Notes: a model not told the origin generated them from the sequence alone. A DNA stretch of 64,000 bases from Macrolepiota albuminosa (GCA_027475525.1 JAMWFC010000016.1:124001-188000); one strand, 5' to 3'. Shown: positions 1 to 12,129, counted from the first letter of the stretch. Numbers and translations are program-made.

Positions 1-62
1 GAGGAGAGTAAGAGGTCACATTTGACCTTATCTATCTAATTACAACTGGTGTTGGACTGATA

Positions 63-324
63 TGTTATCAACATGAGTACTCAGTCCATGTAAAATAGAC
101 TATATCCTATAATATGTACCTGTTATCAACATGAGTACTGCATATCATAAGTAATGGTATTCAGTTTCATAAGTACTCAAGACATACCTCAGTCCATGTA
201 AAATAGACTGAGGTACTTCTGAGCCCCAATCTGTCACTATGTATGCTCATGCTCCCTGATTACCATATCAGTTCATGCCATCATGCCCCCACAACCTAGC
301 GTCCAGTGCAACTCTATCTCAACA
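63..324 (-). repeat. Copia-1 3' LTR (minus-strand sense)
   Basis: This 262-bp LTR matches 5484-5745. On the plus strand, 187-213 forms an inverted repeat with CCTCAGTC and GACTGAGG arms, and a second copy of the same loop lies at about 81-101. A near-identical terminal segment (plus strand GTTATCAACATGAGTACT) occurs twice, once at the LTR edge and once about 70 bp inside. Confidence 0.9.
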
Positions 325-332
325 CTTCTCCT
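325..332 (-). other. Copia-1 polypurine tract
   Basis: On the minus strand the eight bases immediately before the 3' LTR read AGGAGAAG. A purine run at this place primes plus-strand DNA synthesis in LTR retrotransposons. Confidence 0.6.
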
Positions 333-469
333 GAGTCAGCGGATGTGTTCTGGCTCACACAGTCTGAGAACCTCACATAATTTCTAGTGTTGTAAGCATG
401 CCAGTGGCTTCATAAATAGGTCTGCTGGGTTCTCCTCACTCAGTATGTAGTTTAGGTTGATTTTGCCAT

Positions 470-3400
470 GTTCAACCAGCTGCCTCATGTAGTGATGTCT
501 GATGTTGATATGTTTTACTCAGTTGTGATTCCATTTGTTCTCTGCAATCATGATCAAGCCATTGTTGTCCCCTAAAACCTGCGCTGGGTATGGTACCTCA
601 AAATCAATTTCTATCAGCTCTGAGAATATCCACTGTATGTGCTCTGCTGCTCTCCCCAGCATGATGTATTCTGCTTCTGGTGTTGATGTCTGACATGAAG
701 TCAGAGTTGTAGTAGCTGTGCAGAGTGTAGTTGGTGTAGCTGTCACCCTCATACCTCAACTTATAATGTAGGGTGGCCTTGATGTATTGCATGACATGTT
801 TTAGGGCCAACTAGTGAGCTTTTCTGAGTTGCTTCATGAATCGGCTAAGGAAGGTGACTGCATATGCTATATTGGGGTGTGTACCAACTTGCACATACAT
901 GAGTGATCTTAATGCTTTGTTGTAGGGCTTGTCCTGCATGTACTTGAGGTTCTCAGGACTTTTAGTATGTTGAGTGTGGCTCAGTACTATTCTGGGAGGC
1001 AATGGCATGTATTTCAGTTTGCAATCTGCCATCCCAAAATACTCAAGCACTTGCTTAGGGTACTCCTCCTGGTCCATGGTAAGGTATCTCTGTTTGTAGT
1101 TGTGGGTGATTCTAATTCTGAGTACAAAGTGAATGTCCTCCATGTTCTTGACTTGAAACCTCTCATCCAGCTCCTAGCATGCTAGTCTCGATTCTTCTGG
1201 TAACAATGACATTCTAGTTGTGTTGTTGTGTATGTGCTTGTTACTATGTGTCTGCCATCTCTTTTCTTGACCTCACTGACTGGTCAGCCTCTGATCGCTT
1301 GTATCCTAGTCTCACCATGTCCTCATCCAATGTCCTCCACCAGTTGTTTCTAGCATCTATTGTTCCGTATATTGCCTTGTCTAGTGCCGCCACCAAATTT
1401 TTCTTGTCATCCTCCATGTGCTCTAGCTCTTCCATGCTCATGTTGTTGTCTGCATCATTGCTCCCTCTAACCCGTTGTCCCACTGCAAAGTTGACCTCAA
1501 AGACGTTGCTGGGCTTCTTTGCATATCCCTTAGGTTGTTCCATAAGTATAGGGGCTTGTGTAGGCACATTCAAGTAGGTGCTAGTATAATTGACCTGCCA
1601 AATTTCATAGTCACAAACTATACTGATAGCAAGATTTATGCATAGCAACTCATGGCATCACCAAAAAGTCTACCCCTGGGATCTGGATGAAGCCTTTTGC
1701 CACCAGTCTTGCCTTCTTTCCCATGATCTGCCCATCTCTGTTGTACTTCAACGGGAATGTCCAACAATTTTTCATTGTCCAGGCACTCAGTAGTTGCAGT
1801 ACAAGATGCCACACTCCATGTTTGTACATCTGCGCCATATCCTTATTCATCGCCTGTCTCCACAGGTCTGGTCTAGTCATGGCCTCACTGTAGGTCCTCA
1901 GAATTCAGATCTTGTCTCCTAGCTTGTCTTGATTTGATGCCACTGCAGCTGTGGGCATATCTTTGTCATTATAGAGGCTGTCTGGTATGCAGGCAGACAA
2001 TGGGTTCCATGTAATGCAGGCAAGGGGTAGTGGTGGTAGTGCCAGGGTTAGGTCACTACAAAGTCTGGCTGACCACTGTGGGCTATTGGTTGCATTAGTA
2101 TACTGTCGTGCTGCAGGGTCAGAAATTTCCTTCCCATCACCCTTGGCAGGGCTGTCAGATGTGGTGGTTGTTGTCTCATGCTGTGCATGTGAATTTGCCT
2201 CCATGTCATTGTTTTTGCGTACCTTGTCCTGTCCTGCTGTGTTATTAGTGACCCCAAAGATGTCGTAGATGTCTGAGGCCATTTTCTCAAGGTCCAATTG
2301 GGGGTCATGTGATGTCCCTGTCCCTCCTTGAACATGATGTCATGTAACCAGAATATTCTGCCATTCAATTGATTGAGTAGTTTGTAGTTGCTGCATCCAA
2401 AGTAGCCAACCAGCACTGCCTTCACCAATTGCATGTCGAGTTTATTTAGCCTATCTTCCTTTGAAATCTTTGCATAGACTATGCAACTAAATGGTCTGAG
2501 GTGCAAGACATCTGGTTTTACTCTGGTCCTGATTTTATGTGGAGTTCCATTAGAATGTTGACTCGAGAGTATTAGGTCAAGAATATATACTGCTGTTGAT
2601 GTAGCCTCTCCACAGTAGTGAGGTGGGAGCCTTGAGTTGCTCAGCATACTTTGGGCCAGGTTTAGCATGGTTCAATTTTTTTGCTCAGCTACACCGTTTG
2701 TCAATGAGGACCGTGGGGCCGTTGTTTTGTGTATTATGCCTTGGCTTGCACAGTATTTGTTCTAGAGGTCATTTACAAATTTCATGCTGTCATCAGTCCT
2801 AATCCACCTGATCTAAAAGCTTGTTTGATTTTCCATCCTGACATCAAATGAGTGTAAGCATACAATGGTCAACTCCTTCATCTTATTTGCAAGGTACCAA
2901 GCATCTGTTTCTGTTCCACCATGGTCTGACACTATTATCATCCAGGACTTTCTTCTGGTGGTGGATGTAGCAGGTTCCCACAAATCAAAAGCAATGTATT
3001 TGTATGGTACGTGTTTGATGGTGACTTTGACATCAAAGGATCATCATGAGTTCTTCCCCATTATGCAGTCCTCATATTTTCCCTACACTGATGTCTTCAT
3101 GATGCTCATGTCCTCAACCATGTTATTCTGTATCATGTTGCAGATTGTGCTCTTGCTAGTGTGGCTGAAATGTTGGTGCCATGTTTCCATGTCCATGGGA
3201 CTATTCAGGGATTGTTTAGTCATTGCCACTGGTGGGTTGATGAACCTGACCTTGTACATTGTGCTGGACTGTCTCATGGTATGTGCTTGCATGAATAGGG
3301 CGCCAGACTGATTATAGAACGTTGCTCTGATACTGTCAAAGACTATTCTGCAGCCCTTCTTAGCTAATGATCTGACTGATATTAAATTGTGGTTCAGGTT

Positions 3401-5240
3401 TGGGATGTGTAACATGTTGTCAAAGATGAATTCAATTATCTTCCTGTCATATGTTACATGTTTTTTAACTCTCCCTGTTTTGGCAATGTAAAACAATCCA
3501 CCCTTCTCTGTGGTCTGGCCCGAGAATTTGTTTAGGTCAGAAGCTGTGTATGTTTTGAAATCAGTCCTGTCAACGAAGAAGTGGCAGCTTGCTGCTGAGT
3601 CAGCATAGGAGGTTATCTCATTTGTTTCTATTGGCTCATTTGTTGATACTGCAAAAGCTAAGCACTAAGGATTTATGTCATTGCTGGCTGATATGGTTGC
3701 AGAGTTTGTGGCTGGGGATGTTGGGTTATTGTTTAAGGAGCTTGTTGTTTCTGCTGTCTTTCCTCCTTTGTTTTTTTTTCACTATTCAGGATACTGGCCC
3801 TCCATTCCACCTCCTTTTCTGTAGCACCTGCTGATTGTGTGACTCTCTCTGTCATGACCCCTCCCACCCAGGACCACTTCAGGACACCCCTGAAACTCCA
3901 TCTGGGACCTCCCCGCCAACCCCACAACATCACTCCCAATATCATAACCGCCAACACTGCCATCACATGCACCTGACTCCACTATCATGCCACACTCTCT
4001 GACAGCCCCCATTACAGACCCTGGGACCATCTGGTGGCACAACAACCAATTATCGGATCATGTCAATCACTCTGGCTATCACACATCATGCATCAGGGCC
4101 ATCTCTCCATGCCAATTGATTGTGTGCTCTGCATGCACAATTTCTGGTATACAACTCCCTCTCCTTTCACTAACTGCTGCCCATTAACTCCCGGAACTGT
4201 CCCAGACATCCCAAAACCCTTCAGGAACCCGGAGTAGTCCCCACTGGTACTTAAAGAGTAGATACCTACTTGTTGTACTTTAGTCTTGGTATTACATTGA
4301 TTGTTTGCATGCCCTTTGATTGACTAGTATGCACTGACTAGCATGCTTTGACTAGCATGCTCAACTTGTTTGCATGCTCTTAAGATTAGTACATACTTCA
4401 CGGCTTAAGCCTTACTAACCTGGTCTTGTCCTAGAATCCCCAGTTCTTGACTTGACCCTAACTTCTTATCCTTTCGATTTTACCTGATTCCTGGGCTAAG
4501 TTCCTTATCCCAGGAATTTCTTGTTTGCATCTTGAACCCTGAAGCACAGTCCCGAGTTCCAGACACCCAAGTACATGTAGGTCAAGTCCGCCTTGTAAGG
4601 GCATTGCTTTCCCAGAAAGCCCCTGACCCAGCGAAACCTGACACTCTCATCTGCAGTTGCTGCACTTCTCCTTAAATAGGTTGCTTTGTCAACCTGATTG
4701 TGTCGACAGTGTCTGTACAGATTTTGCTGGCACTACAACTGATAGTCCATGCAAAAGGAGAGTGTGGATGGTTAGCTGAATAATAACATTTGTTGAGGTC
4801 TTTTCGGTCATAAGAGAGCTTGTGACTGGGGCCCAGGTGCTTGGCATGGACTTGATCAGATTTATCCTGAATTTATAGTTATTAATCATAGCCCCTTGGT
4901 CATTTGCCTTGGACCACACGGTCCTCATGGCCATGAAGTGTGCTTTGATGTTTGACCTGTCTGTATATTTCAGGTTTGACAGTTCTTCCTCAGTGTTTAT
5001 GAGTCTCAGGTCAGATCTTGCATTGTGCAGGTCAGTTAGTGATTTCCAGGCATCTGCTATGCTTCTGTCTAGTTTTACACCAGCTCTGATGGAGTTTAAG
5101 ACATTGAGGGTTACCAGGCTGCAGGCATATGCATCATGTTGCATCCACTTGCTTGGTGTTGGATTTTGGTTCCCCCACATTATAGACGTGCTTTTGGGGG
5201 TCAAGATCAATGAGGATTCCTCCTCTTTTAAGCTCTGCAA
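470..5240 (-). pseudogene. Copia-1 gag-pol relic
   Basis: The remains can be followed along the minus strand. A UBN2-type Gag lies at 4689-5240. A CCHC zinc knuckle is split, with its C-x2-C half near 4655-4670 and its H-x4-C half near 3815-3850. A protease-like DSA motif is near 3600. The GAG-pre-integrase region, with a WHQHFSH motif, is near 3150-3260. Integrase pieces lie at about 2050-2960. Reverse transcriptase pieces lie at about 1000-1890, including KARLVAKGF. RNase H lies at about 540-800, including PEAEY. Numerous stops and frame changes separate the blocks, and the knuckle is cut by the LTR at 3850-4643. No functional product is possible. Confidence 0.88.
3850..4643 (-). repeat. 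Solo LTR of an unidentified family (LTR-C), inside Copia-1 gag
   Basis: This 794-bp segment begins TGTCATGACC and ends CCTGACA on the plus strand and is flanked by CTCTC at 3845-3849 and 4644-4648. It is the reverse complement of 19437-20212, which has its own different target duplication, so both are independent solo LTRs of one family. The interior has a cluster of GACTAGCATGC-like repeats near 4320-4380. The strand given is only relative to the second copy, because no internal element is present to set the sense direction. Confidence 0.88.
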
Positions 5241-5462
5241 GGTCTGCTTAGTGCAAGGGTCCTAGATGTCTCTGGTAAGGTAGCCATATCTCCATGTCCT
5301 TATGCAGCCTTGCTGATGATTGTTTTGAACATGATTCAGTTGGATTTGTCAAATTTTCCTTCAGTTGGAACAAAAAGAGGTTTGGGCTGCTACTCATAGC
5401 TTAGCTTTGATGTAGTTTGTTTGGTGTCAGTTTCAATAAAATTTTTGGTAGTCTTACACACT

Positions 5463-5483
5463 GAGTGGCCAGAGCCAATAACC
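5463..5483 (-). other. Copia-1 primer-binding site
   Basis: On the minus strand the bases directly after the 5' LTR read GGTTATTGGCTCTGG. The same GGTTATTGGC follows the 5' LTR of the second Copia element at 36742. The GGTTAT start is complementary to the anticodon-loop side of initiator tRNA-Met, the half-tRNA primer known for Drosophila copia and yeast Ty5. The tRNA assignment is inferred. Confidence 0.5.
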
Positions 5484-5745
5484 TGTTATCAATATGAGTA
5501 CTCAGTCTGTGTAAAATAGATTGTATTCTGTAATATGTACCTGTTATCAACACCAGTACTGCATATCATAAGTAATGATATTTGGTTTCATAAGTACTCA
5601 AGACATACCTCAGTTCATGTAAAATAGACTAAGATACTCCTGAGCCCCAATCTGTCACTATAGACACTCACACTCTCCAATTACCATATCAGTCCATGCT
5701 ATCATGCCCCTGCAACCTAGCATCCAGTGCAACTCTATTTCAACA
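5484..5745 (-). repeat. Copia-1 5' LTR (minus-strand sense)
   Basis: This is the upstream LTR of the minus-strand element. It starts TGTTGAAATAG and ends GTTGATAACA in the sense direction and aligns along its whole length with 63-324. It contains the partly decayed stem CAGTTCATG...AGACTAAG corresponding to the hairpin in the other LTR. Confidence 0.9.
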
Positions 5746-5750
5746 TGATA

Positions 5751-6223
5751 TCCATTGGTCACCAAGAAATTGATGCAAAAGCATCTGCAGATTTATATAG
5801 TGAAGCATTTACAGTTATTGGCTGCTAGGCGCCATGATGTACCTTGTACCAATTTGATGGAATATATTGAATTATTTGCATGCATCTTTGAACTCGAAGT
5901 TGTCAAGTATCTCAAACATAAGACAGCTCAAAGATCAGCAGTCTCAATGGCCATGCCAGCCAACTTAGTAGAATGTGAAATGAGTGTGCACTGACAAGTG
6001 CCATTAATCTTTCTACATATCTGTTGTCCTTATAGAAGGCCTTTCCAGAAGAAAATACCAGAATCAAAAGGAACTGTCCAATCCGACTGCACAAGTAGCA
6101 CAATGCCAAGAGCATTGTCTTATACTCACATTTTCCTTGGTTTAGTTGATCTCTGAGTTGTGCTCCCAAAGCTAGATGAACTCCAGGATTATGTTCTGCT
6201 TTCTAAGGCTAAACATGTCTAGA
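5751..6223. other. Non-coding flank
   Basis: This is AT-rich sequence between Copia-1 and the next LTR. It holds only short unsupported reading frames, and I recognise nothing in it. Confidence 0.5.
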
Positions 6224-6563
6224 TGTCAGGAGACTTTCTTTTTTGAGTGCTCCCTCAGCACTCTTCCAGCCTTTTTAGCGACTCCTTGAGACTTTCAAGA
6301 TTTTTCAAAGCCCTTTTAGTAGTTCTCAAAGCCTCTTCAATTCATCTCAGAGTAAGTTCAAAGTACTGTATAGTTGTTTTCATATCAGTGCTACTGTGCT
6401 AATGCACTGTGCTATGTCAGAGAAATCTTTAGACTTGTTCTCTTCAGATTTTTCTTTGTCAGGTGATTAGTTATTCTTCTCCTTGTATGGTAGCTTTAAT
6501 ATGCTTCAGATTTTCTTCTGCCAGTTGTGTAATTAGCCACAACCTCTAGAGATTGCTCTTACA
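6224..6563 (+). repeat. Solo LTR, diverged relative of the Gypsy LTR (LTR-B)
   Basis: The segment starts TGTCAGGAGACTTTC and ends GCTCTTACA and resembles the Gypsy LTR at 16083 near its 3' end (ACTTGTTCTCTTCAGAT, then AGCCACAACCTCTAGAG). Similar copies occur at 18274-18595 and around 34929-35643. The flanks CTAGA and TTAAA differ only by C-to-T and G-to-A changes, so they may be a decayed target duplication, but this is uncertain. Confidence 0.65.
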
Positions 6564-7126
6564 TTAAAATAGCATGTCAGTGGCATTTAGACTGCCAGGA
6601 GCTGCAGAAGCAGGTAGCACACTTCTAGCTCTTGAAAGTAGTAGCAAGCAAAGTGCTTCAGGTTCCTACAATGTGAACAGGTAAGAAGAGGCAGAATACT
6701 GGTAGGAGGCATTCACATCTATCAGAGTATCTGAAGGCAGCACCAGGATCACAGGCCAGGCAGCTAGGATAAACTTTGCAGAAAGCATAGTAATGTAAGG
6801 CCAGAAGGTGCAATGAGGGGCCTTAGTGCCAATATTGGAATAGTGGTCTGATACAGGTCCTGTTTGAGCTTCATGAATGTCACTGCTTTTCTTCTAGGCT
6901 ATTTAGGACCAGGAGAAAACTTTGTTGTCTGTCAAGTGTCTCTCAACAAGGTTGTCAATGCACTCTATCAGAGCTGGATGAAGCTCCTCCTAGAAGATGA
7001 AGCAGAGCTAGAGGCTATTGAAGCACTTGGCCTGCTTGATTAGCACCTGGAATGAGTCAATATACTTACATTGGCTCAAGAAACTGCTCCAATGTTTGGC
7101 CTTTTTAAAAAGATTCACATGATGTG
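6564..7126. other. Non-coding flank
   Basis: The sequence lies between the LTR at 6224 and the Tc1-like element. No supported reading frame or recognisable repeat is seen. Confidence 0.45.
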
Positions 7127-7305
7127 CAACAATTATCTAAGCAAAAAATCATAGAAAATCACATGACATACAACTTTATCCTGGCTTCAAAATAATGTAT
7201 GCATCATGTGATTTGGACAAGAACTTGCTGATTAATAAATCAAACAAAATATTCAATCATTGGGGCAGTTTTTTGATCCACTCTAATTTACTCTAATTTT
7301 CATAT

Positions 7306-7714
7306 CTAGTACTTAGTATGGCCTCCATTTGCCTTTATAACTGCTTTGATCCTTCTATGCATGCTCTTTCTGAGGATTTGGCATACCTCTGATGGTATTT
7401 CATTCTACTCCTTGACCACTCTTTTTGACTGTCTGAGGATTGACAAAACTGGAGATGACAGAATTAATAAAGTGTGTAGCTTGAACAGCATTATCCAGCT
7501 TCGTAATTTGACAAATAATAGACTGTTTATCACATGCTATAAGCTTGGAAGGATGACCTCCAGGATGATTCTCTTTGTTGCTTTCCAGCTCTTTGCTGAT
7601 CCTCCCCATAGTGCCCTTTTCCATGCCAGTTTGTGCTTGAATTTGATGCTGAGAATACCCCTTATTGAGGAGAGAAGCAACAGAAGAGCAATTGGCAGCA
7701 GAAACAGGTTGCAT
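7306..7714 (-). pseudogene. Tc1-like transposase relic: N-terminal HTH joined to C-terminal tail
   Basis: The first about 60 codons on the minus strand (from 7714) read as a helix-turn-helix of the Tc1/mariner type (LLNKGYSQHQIQAQTG, then GRISKEL). About 40 codons later the frame shifts and the conserved end of Tc1 transposases appears: IPSEVCQ, then MHRRIKAVIKANGGHTKY and a stop at 7306. In between, the region that should carry the DDE catalytic core (about 200 residues) is absent, and a Trp codon is replaced by TAG. The motif assignments come from the known family, and the loss of the core is seen directly. Confidence 0.82.
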
Positions 7715-7776
7715 GATGGTGGTAGAGTGTCAAGAAGGTGATTGATTAAAGTTGAACATGTCAAATTAGTACAAAC

Positions 7777-7853
7777 TGTCAGGGGACTCCTCATTTCTTC
7801 CTTTTCTCACTCCTTATCTCTTCACTCTCCTTCCATTCATTCTCTTATTTCTT
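7777..7853 (+). repeat. Gypsy 5' LTR, first 77 bp before the gap
   Basis: The sequence is nearly the same as the start of the solo LTR at 33243 and similar to the 3' LTR at 16083. It runs directly into the N stretch. Confidence 0.85.
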
Positions 7854-7953
7854 NNNNNNNNNNNNNNNNNNNNNNNNNNNNNNNNNNNNNNNNNNNNNNN
7901 NNNNNNNNNNNNNNNNNNNNNNNNNNNNNNNNNNNNNNNNNNNNNNNNNNNNN
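7854..7953. other. Assembly gap (100 N)
   Basis: There are exactly 100 Ns between the 5' LTR start and the RNase H domain. A chromovirus of this family should have roughly 3.5-4.5 kb here, so the fixed length is probably a placeholder. Confidence 0.97.
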
Positions 7954-8057
7954 CAGTCAAGAGAGGATGGTAAGTGGCATCCTGTGGCTTTCTACTCCAA
8001 GAGTCTCAATGCTGTGGAGCGAAATTATGAAATCCATGACAAGGAGATGCTAGCTAT

Positions 8058-8083
8058 CACTGCGTAAAATCGAAGATTATGAT
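8058..8083 (+). repeat. CACTA left terminal inverted repeat
   Basis: CACTGCG is followed by an imperfect match to the right end, ending GATTATGA. The right partner is 14164-14189. Confidence 0.88.
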
Positions 8084-8506
8084 ATATTGGTATATGTTTA
8101 TAATCTCCGCATTTCAGCCACATCCCTCCCAGAATCCTCTCAGAGTCTTATTTTGTCGCATCTTGCTAGATTTTGTAGATGTTCAATACATTCTTTCTAC
8201 ATTCTAGCTGTGGTAGCCACATGACAATTGATGTGCATGCATAGACGTGACACAATTTCTCCTGCTTAGGACGTCACGATCGTGCACTCTGAGAGCATTG
8301 TGCTTTATTTCTGCTGGCCTCGCAAGCTTCCACCAAGGTTTATAAGTTTACAATGGTAAGTATCTTTACTATGTTTGAAGCCAAACTCATAGTACACTTG
8401 ACCCAAGTCAACATACTGGCAACGACTTGTTCAATGTCATTGCACAAAGTGCCGTTCATCACCTTCTGGCTTTGAGTACCAATCAACGGTCACCCGTAAC
8501 CGGCAC

Positions 8507-11500
8507 ATGGTCAAGGATAAGGCACAATTAGATGGACCTTCATCAAATACATGCTCATCTAGCAATGTACCAACCGCTACGATTTTCTCTTTGTCGGATT
8601 CCTCTGCACCACAAGAAGATTTGAAGGCATGGCCTCGAGATACCTATTCCATGCATCAAGACTTTGCTTTGGAGCCTGTGGTGCCCACCGGAAGTGCTGA
8701 ATTCGAAGATCATGGCCCAATCTTAGACGAGTCGGATGATGATTCTCTGATTGATCAAGATCCCCTAACGAATACACTTGTACTGGATACAGGACCTGAT
8801 TTTGGCTCGAAAGACGAACAGCCACCTCCAGTTCCAGCGTCTGTGCTTGATCGTGTCAATTTTAGTGATCCTGTCGATCCATCAAGTGGACCACAAACAC
8901 CTGCACCTACTTCTGGTCAGACTTGGTCGGATTTTGGTGTCAATTTTGATCTAGAGAATGATGATTCAACCATGCTTGCACCTGCTTTTTGAGAGGCTCC
9001 CTCACTACGGCTACTGTATCTTCAAACGGTCATCGGGAATATTTTCAGCTCGCGAACTGTTGTCGAATCTACAGAACAACTTCTTGATGGCTTGGATCTA
9101 ATACAGCTATGTGGTTCTCTAGATCCTACTTCAGTCCCCAAACCAGCAAGAACACTTCAGACTGCAAAACGACGACTAGGACTCGATGCTGATGCCTATA
9201 TTGAGAAAATTCCTATTTGCACTTCTTGTTTCAAGAACTACACCTACGACAACATCAAGACAGCCACTAGCCCAAATTGTACTGTATTCCGGTGCCCTGG
9301 TAAGATTTATAGAGAGAAGCGAACTTCAAATGACACTGGAAATGATGGCGAGCCTGGTATCAAACGGATTCCAGCAAAGATTCATTGCTATTCACCAATA
9401 GAGAAAGCAATCCCTCGGTTTCTCCTTCGTAAGAACTTTGTCAAAAATCTCCGAGACACTAGTAAGGATCTGGATCGACCGCCAATTACTGATGAAACAG
9501 TGATGCACGATATACATAATGCTGAGGGCTGGAACTCACTTCAAATTGGCATGCGACGTGTTGTAGGAGAAGATGGCGCTGTATGTGATGTTGAAATTAG
9601 TCCAGGATCACAAAGGGCACTTGTTTCTTGCGACGTGGGACTTAGCCTCACTTTTAACATGGACTGGTAGGTTTTTACTATATTATGCTTCCATCTAACT
9701 TCCATTTTCAGGTTTGGCATCACAGACAACCGACCTCATTCTGCAGGAGCCTTATATGCAGTGTTTAACAACTTATGTTGTTCTGTGCGTTTTCTATCAG
9801 GAAATGTCTATTTCTCGATGACTCTTCCAGGTCCATATGAGCCTAGTCTTGAGCAGCTCAATTACCTGTTTGCTCCAATCGTTAATGGATTGAAGCAGTT
9901 ATATGCAGGTATGTGAATTATTATCTAGTACAATGAATTAACGCATCGAATATCAATCTAGGGATGCTAATGCAGATGTATGGACGTCAGTTACCTTCAA
10001 TGGTTCATGTAGTAGCGGCTTTGGAGACTTCAGACATCCCTGCATCACGTAAATTCACAGGAAGCGCAGCTCATGCCCACAAGGCCCATCCATGTAACTT
10101 TTGCTTTATTAGTCATGACGAAATTAACAGCCCAGCTAGATACGATATTGAGAGTACGTCAAAGCTAATTTATTATTGAGTCTCACTTGGGATCTACCAT
10201 CAAACAGATTTTCATCTCAAGAATGACTGGGACCAGCTCAAGTATGCATTCCAGTCGTACAATGCCAAGACTGCCAAGGAACAAAAGAAAATTCTTGGTA
10301 AATATGGTTGTCGACATTCCGAAATGAATTTTCTACCGGGCTGGCTACCTATTCAGTCGTCACCTCTAGATTTTATGCACAACTTCTATGGTAAGTCTGA
10401 CATTATGTTCATAGATCAATCTTCTCATATAGTGATGTAGGCATTGTACACGACTTCTGGTCTGACATTATTGTTGCAGGACATCTTCTTGATGCAAAAA
10501 AATGGAGAGATTTCGAAGAGAATATCAATGGAATTATTTAGCCATCAGGAATTGGGCGCCTTCCAGATAATGTGAGTTTCTTTTTTGACTGCTTGATTTA
10601 TCACGATATATTGACTTTTTTTAGCTTGGAACAAATCACTCTCTTCAAAAGGCTGATCAGTGGTAACGACTATGTAATATACAACCAACGGTTCTATGGC
10701 TTGCTTGGCGGAAGACTACGAACAATAAGATCTCAAGCACTGCACCAGACTTTCCACCACAAACTGTTTCGCCTCCTAAATTCCATCGGAACATTGATCA
10801 GTTATATCGGTTAGGGCTATACTTATCTATAGCAGAGAGAATACTTGCAGCTCGGTCTATCTTATTATATGATGTAAAACGAGCTCAGCGCTATCTTCAA
10901 CTCTTCTGTCAAGGAGCCCTCCGACTTGGCATTCATCTCAAGCCCAACCATCACCTTGCGATGCATTATGTCCAAGTTTTTTGACGGTTTGGCCCAGCCT
11001 ATGCATGGTGGTTATTTCCTTTTGAGCGCTTTAATGGAGAACTAGAGAAAGTTAACCTTAATGGGCATGCTGCTGGAGAAATGGAGCTCACATTACTTCG
11101 TGATTGGATTTTAAAGCAGTGTCTTGAGGAATTGGTTTTTTATTTATTCTCGTTGTTGCAAATATACTTACATTTTTTTAGGTGCTCTCTCTACCTACAG
11201 ACGCTTTTGTGCAAGAACGTAAGCTTGTTGAGCGTGTTGTTACATCTCATGGTCGAACTCGAGGAACTTTGGAAGGATATATTGCTGGATTTGCAAGGGG
11301 TTAGTTGCTATAATCTATTTAAAATGATTTTCTTACACTCTTTTTGCACTCAGAAAACAGGATATTGAAACCAAAAAGTGCAAAGAAGCCTGTAAACTTA
11401 CGCCAACTGCCTGACAAAACTATTTATGGCCTGCTTTTAAGCTATGCTCAGATTTCGTGGCCAAATCTGAAGATTGTGGACGATTTCACAATTCATCCAG

Positions 11501-12073
11501 GCACAGTACCTTTTTTCGCGTCTTCGTCAGCAATATCATGTCCTTTTATCGTTAAAGATGGAGTTAGATATGGATGTTCAACAGCAACACGGACTCAAGC
11601 TGATCGCTTTGCTATTGCTGACTTGCAGGGAAACTCCGTCCCTTGTCAAATTGTCTATCACTTCCAGCTAGCTATCGATGAATGCCCACCTGTTCTGTGC
11701 TCAATTATTCAACGCTGCATCACTGATGAAATGGTACCTGCCATGCCTTGGGACATGTAGTATGTGCTTTTTCTTATGCCGATTCATCTTGCTGCCTCTT
11801 TTACAGTTCCTATGACCTGGGCATGTGGACGGTATATGCTGATCGACTTGGAGAAATGGAAGTAATTTCGTCACTTTCTCTTATTTCTCCAGTGGCCATT
11901 GTTCCAGTTACATGCCATCTTCACCGTGATAGGCCATTATGGATTATTCATTCTTTTGACCGCGTGAGCGTGTTTCATTATCTGGATTAGATCATTTTTA
12001 ATGGTTTTCAGACTGGTGATGAACTTCTAGATTCATGGGACAGTAACGAAAACAATGAGTGCGAATTACAATG
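8507..12073 (+). pseudogene. Tnp2-family transposase, degraded
   Basis: A multi-exon coding trace carries the landmarks of fungal Tnp2 transposases in order. These are an acidic N-terminus (8507-8990), a Cys-rich CTSC...FRCPG segment near 9215-9300, the FNMDWFGITDNRPHSAGA block across an intron at 9666-9710, LPGPYEPS near 9830, HPCNFCF near 10090, and GWLPIQSSPLDFMHNFYG near 10340-10390. FGPAYAWWLFPFERFNGELE follows near 10990-11045 and a conserved tail near 11690-11830. In-frame stops interrupt it near 8991, at a Trp position near 10540, near 10665 and at another Trp near 10982, so it cannot make a full protein. Short GT-AG introns remain recognisable. The family assignment is from motif memory, with the inverted repeats as independent support. 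Confidence 0.85.
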
Positions 12074-12129
12074 ATTCAACTGGCCATGGTAAGTTTTAGT
12101 ACAAGCTATAACGTTAACTGAGATATTCA

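Larger units (their letters stand above)
63..5745 (-). mobile_element. Ty1/Copia LTR retrotransposon, complete but inactive (Copia-1)
   Basis: Two 262-bp direct repeats (63-324 and 5484-5745) start TG and end CA and bound an internal region that reads gag, protease, integrase, reverse transcriptase and RNase H on the minus strand. The flanking pentamers 58-62 and 5746-5750 are both TGATA, a perfect target-site duplication, so the ends are original. The order integrase before reverse transcriptase defines Copia. The reading frame is broken many times, and CpG is scarce while TpG and CpA are common, as expected from decay of methylated cytosines. The two LTRs have diverged, mostly by transitions, so the insertion is old. 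A second, unrelated LTR sits inside it at 3850-4643. Confidence 0.93.

Noticed and set aside
5755..5994. Open frame after Copia-1
   Set aside because: It has no domain, AT-rich relic composition and no splice or promoter context.
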